DNA from: Berkiella sp964502705
Lineage (GTDB): Bacteria > Pseudomonadota > Gammaproteobacteria > Berkiellales > Berkiellaceae
Length of the DNA stretch: 12,675 bases
Assembly: GCA_964502705.1 (NCBI GenBank)
Contig: CAZCXZ010000101.1
Span: forward strand, 1-12,675
Direction: 5' to 3'
Both the position numbers and the translations under genes were made by a program. The notes under the pieces are model-generated. The model made no database searches, was not told the DNA's origin, and saw only the letters and a list, made by a program, of their open reading frames with translations. This document shows, one piece after another, positions 7,952 to 12,675 of the stretch (position 1 is its first letter; every line of letters starts with the position of its first letter).

Positions 7952-10129
7952 ATGAGTACACATGGCGCAGCTAAAGAAACCATCCCTTCATACAATACCC
8001 TCAACGATTTAATTAATTCAAAAAACGAAAAATCCGCAATTGAATTGATTAAAAAGGGCGACATTGCCTTCGATGCATTCGATAAAAAGGGTTATTTGCC
8101 TATTCATTGGGCAGCGGCCAAAGGCTGCATTAAAGTCTTCAAAGCACTGTGTAAAAAGGGCGCTGACCCTTACGCTTTAGATCAAAATGGTTTCTGTGCC
8201 CTTTATCATGCGCAGATACACAAACAAAAAGACTTTCTGAGTTTTTATGATAAAGAATACCCATCGGTATTCGACCAAATGACGTCAGAAGCCACGAGTG
8301 ATGAAATAAACGAACTCCTGCAAAGAATAGGCTTTCAAGCTTACACAATCGGTTCGAAAGAACCCACAACTGATGACAATTACCTTATTTCACTGTTTTC
8401 GCCTGTAACAACACCTGCCAAATCGTCAAAATCAGGAAAGCTTGATTTAAAAAAGGAAATGGCTTCGCAAATTAATCCCATTCAGTTAACGCGCATTGCG
8501 TTTGGGATCACCGAAGTGATGTCTCCTACAAACATTGTTAATACGCTCAAAAAATACTATGACAAAATGGATTATCGAGCAAAACTCGCTAGCATCTATT
8601 TTATTAAAGAAATCATCCGCCAAGATACTTCAAATGAATTGATCGACACTTTTGACTTTGCTAAAGCCTTTTCAAGGTTTGTAAACAACATCGGCAACAG
8701 TTTTGCGATGACCTCTTTAAAAGGAAAGTTGCAAAAGTACCATCAAACAAAGCTAACCAGAACGGCCATTTATCTACAAGACAAGCAAAGTTTTGCATTT
8801 GATTTAGCCAAAATATTTAGAGAAGCAGTACTTGATATATCCCCTAAAGATTTTCAAGCGGTTAATTTACTTAAAAACAAAGATAATAATCGTCCGTTTT
8901 TGGCGCTATCAGCATTGACTAACCAATTATCGCATCTTGTCTGTTTAGATATATTGCATGCACCTTCTGGCAAAGAGGGCTTAGAACGCATGATGTATTT
9001 TATGGATATGATTGCTATTTGCTTAAAAGAACCTAAAGCAAACGCAAGCCCTATACTGCCTTATAATTTAGCCGCTGCTGCTGCGATTTATAATGGTCTA
9101 AAATTCAATGTGATAACACGTTTAAGTCATATTAAAGATCTACCGGATGCTTACGCTAGAGCAATGGAACGTTATGACGAGCTTTTTCATGTCTCTTCAC
9201 GCGGGCTACGCTCTGCCATGCTTGAAACACCGGCATGCATTCCTGTTATCGCAGTCTACTCTGCCGATAAAGATAAAATTTCAGAAAATAAACTATTAGC
9301 CGACCGCGTTATTTTATTTGGCAAATTGAATGAGCAATACGCAGCACATTGTACCTATTTACAATCACTTGATCAGCTCGCAAGCATGCCTTCACATTCA
9401 GACATTCACAAGCATGTGCAAAAAGTTGAATTTAGCGATGAAAGTGCTTATTGGTATTCCTATCACCTTGAGCCAGCAAGAGTCATTGAGCTCTCAGAGC
9501 AAGCAGCCCTAGGCGATATAGCAAAAATCTTGAGTGATCTGAAACATTGTCGTGATGTAAGATCTTGTTTAGCAGTAACCCAGAGTAATCAAAACTATCG
9601 CGGTACTTCAGCTAAAAATAGAATCATCTCTTATCTTGGCAAGTTAAGCCTGCCAACAGACACCGTGAAAGAAATCACATCACTCTGTGACAAAGTCATC
9701 GAGCAATTTTATAATGATGCGCCTGTAGCGGCAAAAGGCAAATTTACTGCTGAGCACGCACCTAAAAAGCTCAAAAGAACTGCAGCATCCCATGAAGCGG
9801 AAGATATCACTCATGCATTCGCTGACATGAACCTGGAAGACCCTAGCAGTGATGCCTTAGCACATCGTCCTCGATCGAAAACGCGCGCTGAAATTGCGCA
9901 CCAAGATCAACGTAAATCAGAACGACCGCGCAAAGGGTCCGGCTCTGAATATTCGCATGATAGCGACAGTATGGAAGCTACCCCTTCATTTACGCCTAGC
10001 CTATTAACCAAACGCAGCGGCCCACAATCGGTAGCTACGTCTTCGGATGCTTTAAAAGCGACGAGTTCTTCTCCCTCTGCAACTTCCTCAAAACCCTCTA
10101 GCTCGTCAGCCGCCTCTACATTTAAGTAA
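7952..10129 (+). CDS. Ankyrin-repeat / RasGEF-domain protein, candidate secreted effector
   Basis: A 725-aa protein with eukaryotic-like architecture. An ankyrin repeat lies at about 45-77 (KKGYLPIHWAAAKG, KALCKKGADPYA), with partial repeats on either side. Residues about 165-250 are helical and REM-like. Residues about 279-510 match the RasGEF/CDC25 pattern in order: FDLAKIFREAVLDISPKDF; LTNQLSHLVCLDIL; the RMMYFMDMIAICL helix; NLAAAAAIYNGLKFNVITRL; TPACIPVIAVYSAD (compare PxCIPFLGxYLxD); RVILFGKLNEQYA (compare LINFxKRRKxA); and SYHLEPAR at the end (compare SLxxEPR). A further helical segment (about 511-595) precedes a Ser/Lys/Pro-rich tail (about 595-725). Known RasGEF domains catalyse GDP release from Ras-family GTPases, which the bacterium would meet in a host. 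The start is ATG 7952 with AGGA, not the upstream ATG 7934. Domain calls are by eye; effector status is inference. Confidence 0.8.
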   Translation: MSTHGAAKETIPSYNTLNDLINSKNEKSAIELIKKGDIAFDAFDKKGYLPIHWAAAKGCIKVFKALCKKGADPYALDQNGFCALYHAQIHKQKDFLSFYDKEYPSVFDQMTSEATSDEINELLQRIGFQAYTIGSKEPTTDDNYLISLFSPVTTPAKSSKSGKLDLKKEMASQINPIQLTRIAFGITEVMSPTNIVNTLKKYYDKMDYRAKLASIYFIKEIIRQDTSNELIDTFDFAKAFSRFVNNIGNSFAMTSLKGKLQKYHQTKLTRTAIYLQDKQSFAFDLAKIFREAVLDISPKDFQAVNLLKNKDNNRPFLALSALTNQLSHLVCLDILHAPSGKEGLERMMYFMDMIAICLKEPKANASPILPYNLAAAAAIYNGLKFNVITRLSHIKDLPDAYARAMERYDELFHVSSRGLRSAMLETPACIPVIAVYSADKDKISENKLLADRVILFGKLNEQYAAHCTYLQSLDQLASMPSHSDIHKHVQKVEFSDESAYWYSYHLEPARVIELSEQAALGDIAKILSDLKHCRDVRSCLAVTQSNQNYRGTSAKNRIISYLGKLSLPTDTVKEITSLCDKVIEQFYNDAPVAAKGKFTAEHAPKKLKRTAASHEAEDITHAFADMNLEDPSSDALAHRPRSKTRAEIAHQDQRKSERPRKGSGSEYSHDSDSMEATPSFTPSLLTKRSGPQSVATSSDALKATSSSPSATSSKPSSSSAASTFK

Positions 10130-10135
10130 GCCCTC

Positions 10136-10160
10136 CAAGAGCCCCCAAAAGGGGCTCTTG
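10136..10160 (+). terminator. GC-rich 10-bp stem-loop ending the RasGEF transcript
   Basis: CAAGAGCCCC (10136-10145) and GGGGCTCTTG (10151-10160) pair perfectly around a CAAAA loop, starting 6 nt after the RasGEF stop. There is no T-run after the stem on either strand, so it may act as a 3'-stabilising stem or Rho-assisted terminator rather than a classic intrinsic one. Its right arm overlaps the -35 of the next promoter. Confidence 0.55.
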
Positions 10161-10186
10161 ACCTATATGATATGTGCGCTTACTAT
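10158..10186 (+). promoter_or_regulatory. Sigma70-type promoter for the EVE-marR operon
   Basis: TTGACC (10158-10163, 5/6 to consensus), 17-nt spacer, TACTAT (10181-10186, 4/6). The predicted transcript start is near 10193, 23 nt before the ATG at 10216. This excludes an in-frame GTG at 10174 as a start from this promoter. The -35 lies inside the terminator stem of the preceding gene. Confidence 0.55.
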
Positions 10187-10215
10187 ATGCCGATATCAAG
10201 AGTGAGTACATTATC

Positions 10216-10665
10216 ATGACGCAACAATATTGGATTGGCACCGTTTCAAAAGAGCATGTTCTACGTGGCAAGCAAGGTGGTTTTGCTCAAGTTTGTCATG
10301 GCAAAGAAGCGCCACTTAAGCGAATGAAGCCCAGTGACTTATTGCTGTATTACTCACCCAATATCACCATGCATGAAAAAAGCCCATACCAATGCTTTAC
10401 CGCGCTTGGGATCATTCAAGCCAAAGATCCCTATCAATTTAAAATGAATGAAGATTTTGTTCCTTTTAGGCGTGACGTCTCTTATCTACAAACGCAGGAT
10501 GCCCCCATAAGGCCAATGCTGCCCTATCTCTCCTTTATTCATGACAAAACCCGTTGGGGCGCAGCCTTTCGCTTCGGTATTTTGAAAATACCACGTCATG
10601 ACTTTATAATTGTTGCCACTGCAATGGGATTAAGCAATGACCAAATCAATGAACTTTGGGTTTAA
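10216..10665 (+). CDS. EVE-domain protein (UPF0310 family)
   Basis: A 149-aa single-domain protein, the normal size for the family. Recognisable family blocks are YWIGTVSKEHVLRGKQGGF near the N-terminus, QVCHGKEAPLKRMKPSDLLLYYSP, a central FVPFRRDVSYL, APIRPMLPYLSFI and the WGAAFRFGILKI strand near the C-terminus. EVE domains share the PUA/YTH-like fold and are thought to bind modified bases in DNA or RNA; the ligand of this protein is unknown. I start at ATG 10216 because the domain begins there and a promoter lies just upstream. The gene overlaps the following marR-like gene by 29 nt, so the two form an operon and may be functionally linked. No restriction-modification gene is next to it. 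Confidence 0.9.
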   Translation: MTQQYWIGTVSKEHVLRGKQGGFAQVCHGKEAPLKRMKPSDLLLYYSPNITMHEKSPYQCFTALGIIQAKDPYQFKMNEDFVPFRRDVSYLQTQDAPIRPMLPYLSFIHDKTRWGAAFRFGILKIPRHDFIIVATAMGLSNDQINELWV

Positions 10666-11083
10666 ACGAGCTGAAGATAGTCCTGGTTTTTTGCTCTGGC
10701 AATTAACCAATCAATGGCAACAGCAACAAAGGGGGGCTTTACGTCCGCTTGACATTACGCATCCGCAATTTGTAGCACTTGCTGGAATTTTGTGGCTCAG
10801 CAATCTTCATAAAGTAGGCCCTTCACAAAATCAGGTCGCTGAGTTTACGCATATTGATAAAATGATGATGTCTGATTTAGTGAAAACGCTTCTGCAAAAA
10901 GAACTCCTTGAACGAATTGCGCACCCTCTTGATAAGCGAGCCTATTCATTAAATTTAACAACGAAAGGCCATAAACGTGTTTTAAAAGCGATCCCGCTTG
11001 TTGAAGAAGTTGATGCGAAATTTTTTAAAAGAGAAACCAAGGGATTAAACGCCTTAGTTAATATTTTGAATAAAATAATTTAA
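10637..11083 (+). CDS. MarR-family transcriptional regulator
   Basis: A 148-aa winged-helix DNA-binding protein, usual MarR length. The dimerisation/HTH region shows HPQFVALAGILWL, then the SQNQVAEFTHIDKMMMSDLVKTLLQKELLERI recognition helices (read in two parts, about 63-95), then the wing HPLDKRAYSLNLTTKG with the family D-x-R. A C-terminal helix (VEEVDAKFF) follows. It overlaps the EVE gene by 29 nt, so translation is probably coupled; an in-frame ATG at 10649 would reduce the overlap to 17 nt. MarR proteins usually repress their own operon or a neighbouring transporter, so the promoter at 10158-10186 is a natural target, but no clear palindromic operator was found there. Its stop overlaps the stop of the convergent lipoprotein gene (TTAA, 11080-11083). 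Confidence 0.9.
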   Translation: MTKSMNFGFKRAEDSPGFLLWQLTNQWQQQQRGALRPLDITHPQFVALAGILWLSNLHKVGPSQNQVAEFTHIDKMMMSDLVKTLLQKELLERIAHPLDKRAYSLNLTTKGHKRVLKAIPLVEEVDAKFFKRETKGLNALVNILNKII

Positions 11084-11337
11084 TGGTAATAGAGACCTTG
11101 ATAACCAAAATGACCTACGATGCCGTTATTGTATTGATTGACGGGATAATAAGAATATAGGTTGTAACTAAGATGAGGATCGGTAGCCCAGCCCTCTCTT
11201 GGCATCGCATAATTAACGTTAACCTTATTGGCTTTATAGGCATAGTTTTTACTCACTGCATCATAACGTAACAGATCAGCGGTATTACTACAGCCATTCA
11301 TCAATAAAGGTAACAACACTAAGAATATTCGCTTCAT
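11080..11337 (-). CDS. Small putative lipoprotein
   Basis: An 85-aa protein with a lipoprotein-type signal: MKR start, hydrophobic core IFLVLLPLL, lipobox-like L-M-N-G-C with Cys16 as the likely lipidation site. The box is not ideal because Met and Asn occupy the -3 and -2 positions. The mature part of about 70 residues is rich in Tyr and Asn (NYAYKANKVNVNYA, YNLYSYYPVNQY), with no recognisable domain; the composition suits a small beta-rich envelope protein. No clear Shine-Dalgarno sequence was seen. It is divergent from the 171-aa gene across a 71-nt gap that must hold both promoters, and converges on the MarR gene with overlapping stops. Confidence 0.7.
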   Translation of the reverse strand: MKRIFLVLLPLLMNGCSNTADLLRYDAVSKNYAYKANKVNVNYAMPREGWATDPHLSYNLYSYYPVNQYNNGIVGHFGYQGLYYH

Positions 11338-11408
11338 AATGTTGTTTTCGGCACAAATGCAAAATGCTTAATCGGTGTAATGTCACTTAATAACTGAATG
11401 GTACAGCT

Positions 11409-11924
11409 ATGAAAGATAAAATTCTCACGTTTATTAAAAATACGAAATTAGCACTATCTGAAAAACGAAATAGAATGCCAAAAATGGGATTTCACCAGAA
11501 GTTTATTGCTGAAATAGAACAGGATGAGCAGCAGTTAGAGACAGCCAATGGCGTAATTGCCGATTTGGAAGAGGATAAGCCAAGTATTGCGGCCAAACTT
11601 TTGTATCATTTAATAGAACTAGTAATCCCCGTTTTTAGCCATTGGCGAGAGCGTATTTCAAAAACTGAATCAGCACACCCCACGCTTGCTGAGCACATCA
11701 TGGCCAAACAACAGTATCAAGAACAAAGATCCAATATTTGTAAATTACTTGAGCATATTAATACGCTTGAAGCGACGCCCTTAATTGCTATTCAAGCGGA
11801 AGTTGAAAATCCGGGGAGTGAAATTGTGAAGCAATATAAACAACAACGCACTCCCTTTTTAGCGACTCATGGTATCCAAGAAACACCAGTAATTGCCATC
11901 AAACTAAATGGCTCTTCAAAGTGA
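11409..11924 (+). CDS. Hypothetical helical protein
   Basis: I do not recognise this 171-aa protein. It is strongly charged and predicted helical. A basic N-terminus (KLALSEKRNRMPK) is followed by an acidic helix (AEIEQDEQQLETANGVIADL), one amphipathic or weakly hydrophobic stretch at about 64-79 (LLYHLIELVIPVFSHW), then a Gln/Glu-rich helix and a less structured C-terminus. It has no signal peptide and no clear membrane span. The ATG lacks a good Shine-Dalgarno sequence. Its 3' end overlaps the convergent 213-aa gene by 9 nt. Coding status rests on length, plausible composition and lack of a competing frame. A cytosolic or secreted accessory protein is possible, but nothing in the sequence decides this. 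Confidence 0.65.
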   Translation: MKDKILTFIKNTKLALSEKRNRMPKMGFHQKFIAEIEQDEQQLETANGVIADLEEDKPSIAAKLLYHLIELVIPVFSHWRERISKTESAHPTLAEHIMAKQQYQEQRSNICKLLEHINTLEATPLIAIQAEVENPGSEIVKQYKQQRTPFLATHGIQETPVIAIKLNGSSK

Positions 11925-12557
11925 ATGACGCCTGGTTGACGTTGAGGCTTTAGGGGTATCGATTGAGCAAAATTTATCGACAGGTAATCCAACTGATTCG
12001 AGAACATTGCTGATTGAAAGCCTTTTGAACGACCGAACTAATTCATCCTCTTCTTCATTGATATGATAGCCGCCGGAGTGATCATTGATCGATAATATGG
12101 TTGATGGTCCTTCGGTAACATTCGCAAACAAAATCTCGCCTGCAGCTAACACAACTGGCTTTTTGCCGGCTAAATAATAATGATGCATTTGTCCAATTCG
12201 TAATTCATATTCACCTTGACTGGATGAAAGTACCACATAGGGATATTTTCCATGAGGATAGACAACATGCTGCTCATTACCATTGGCTCGTAGCATGTAA
12301 CCTTTCTCATTAATTACGTTGGTTTCGCTATCTAGATGAAAATAGGGATCTGGACGCCCTAATGACCGATTACGATGAAATATTTTTTCGGCGATTTCAG
12401 AGCGTGCTTTTGTCTTTAGCATATTAAACATCAAGCTAAAGGTAGGCACTTTCCTTGATTGTGCTTCTGTTTGAATCGATGATAATGCCGTCCTATTTAG
12501 CAAAGGACTCGCTGTTTCATACTTTTGATTTACTTTCATTTGAGTAATCTCATTCAT
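11916..12557 (-). CDS. Hypothetical protein with AGEI/SGGYH beta-hairpin motif
   Basis: A 213-aa protein without signal peptide. Residues 1-75 are polar and helical. Residues about 80-165 are beta-rich, with HHYYLAGKKPVVLAAGEILF (125-144) followed by ILSINDHSGGYH (154-165). This pair, a 'H-x-L-A-x-G-x-P-V-x-A-A-G-E-I' strand then an 'I-x-N/D-x-S-G-G/H-Y' turn, resembles a module I recall from assorted toxin, effector and uncharacterised bacterial proteins with an SGHY turn. A helix (about 170-190) and a basic Ser/Thr/Arg tail (KASTSTRRHSL) follow. Function is unknown. The ATG at 12557 has no Shine-Dalgarno sequence; the in-frame ATG at 12539 has a weak GAG upstream and could be the real start. 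A promoter lies at 12576-12604. The 3' end overlaps the convergent 171-aa gene. Confidence 0.7.
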   Translation of the reverse strand: MNEITQMKVNQKYETASPLLNRTALSSIQTEAQSRKVPTFSLMFNMLKTKARSEIAEKIFHRNRSLGRPDPYFHLDSETNVINEKGYMLRANGNEQHVVYPHGKYPYVVLSSSQGEYELRIGQMHHYYLAGKKPVVLAAGEILFANVTEGPSTILSINDHSGGYHINEEEDELVRSFKRLSISNVLESVGLPVDKFCSIDTPKASTSTRRHSL

Positions 12558-12575
12558 TTACATAATCGATTTAAA

Positions 12576-12604
12576 AATGTAAGACGATTAAACCCCTAAA
12601 TCAA
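12576..12604 (-). promoter_or_regulatory. Candidate sigma70 promoter for the 213-aa protein gene
   Basis: Minus strand: TTGATT (12604-12599), 17-nt spacer, TACATT (12581-12576), each 4/6 to consensus with ideal spacing. Predicted transcript start near 12569, giving a 12-nt leader to the ATG at 12557 or about 30 nt to the ATG at 12539. Confidence 0.45.
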
Positions 12605-12675
12605 GGTGTGATTTTATCCACTAAATGAGTTAGCAAGGGTAGAGAATTATTAACCGAGCAAATGAAAACCTGCAT

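Noticed and set aside
12601..12675. Minus-strand open frame from the right edge ending TGA (24 codons)
   Set aside because: Could be the C-terminus of a neighbouring gene, but it is too short to tell from chance, and the -35 of a plausible promoter overlaps its stop.

Overview
The window is a roughly 38-40% GC stretch of a gammaproteobacterial chromosome. The mix of an NHLM-type peptide exporter, a eukaryotic-like ankyrin/RasGEF protein and short compact genes of unknown family suggests a Legionellales-type intracellular bacterium (Legionella, Coxiella or Berkiella relatives). That placement is inference from gene content; there is no rRNA or housekeeping marker here. No tRNA, rRNA, CRISPR array or insertion sequence was seen.

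Region 1 (1-6813, all on the minus strand). At the left edge is the N-terminus of a membrane protein that looks like a drug/metabolite (EamA/YddG-like) exporter. Next to it lies a complete peptide-export operon. In transcription order it has an HlyD-type periplasmic adaptor (6813-5677), a C39-peptidase/ABC exporter (5677-3497) and a second ABC exporter with an N-terminal sensor-like domain (3493-632). The three are tightly coupled (TAATG overlap, then a 3-nt gap). About 150 nt downstream, on the same strand, is a 55-codon gene (483-316). It encodes a textbook double-glycine leader ending V-T-G-G and a 24-residue Gly/Ser-rich core, and is almost certainly the cargo. The adaptor and exporters match the NHLM bacteriocin-export families, but the leader is a short class-II-bacteriocin leader rather than the long nitrile-hydratase-like or Nif11-like leader usually associated with NHLM. 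No maturation enzyme or immunity gene is visible in the window.

Region 2 (6814-10160). An unrecognised 259-aa membrane/coiled-coil protein (minus) is divergent from a 725-aa protein (plus). I read the latter as N-terminal ankyrin repeat, helical REM-like segment, RasGEF (CDC25-homology) domain and disordered Ser/Lys-rich tail. Such a protein has no obvious bacterial substrate and is a strong candidate for a secreted effector acting on host Ras-family GTPases. A 10-bp GC-rich stem closes the gene.

Region 3 (10158-12675). A good sigma70-like promoter drives an overlapping pair, an EVE-domain (UPF0310) protein and a MarR-family regulator. The MarR stop codon overlaps the stop of a convergent small lipoprotein gene. 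Then come an unknown 171-aa gene (plus) and an unknown 213-aa gene (minus), convergent and overlapping by 9 nt; the second has its own promoter near the right edge.
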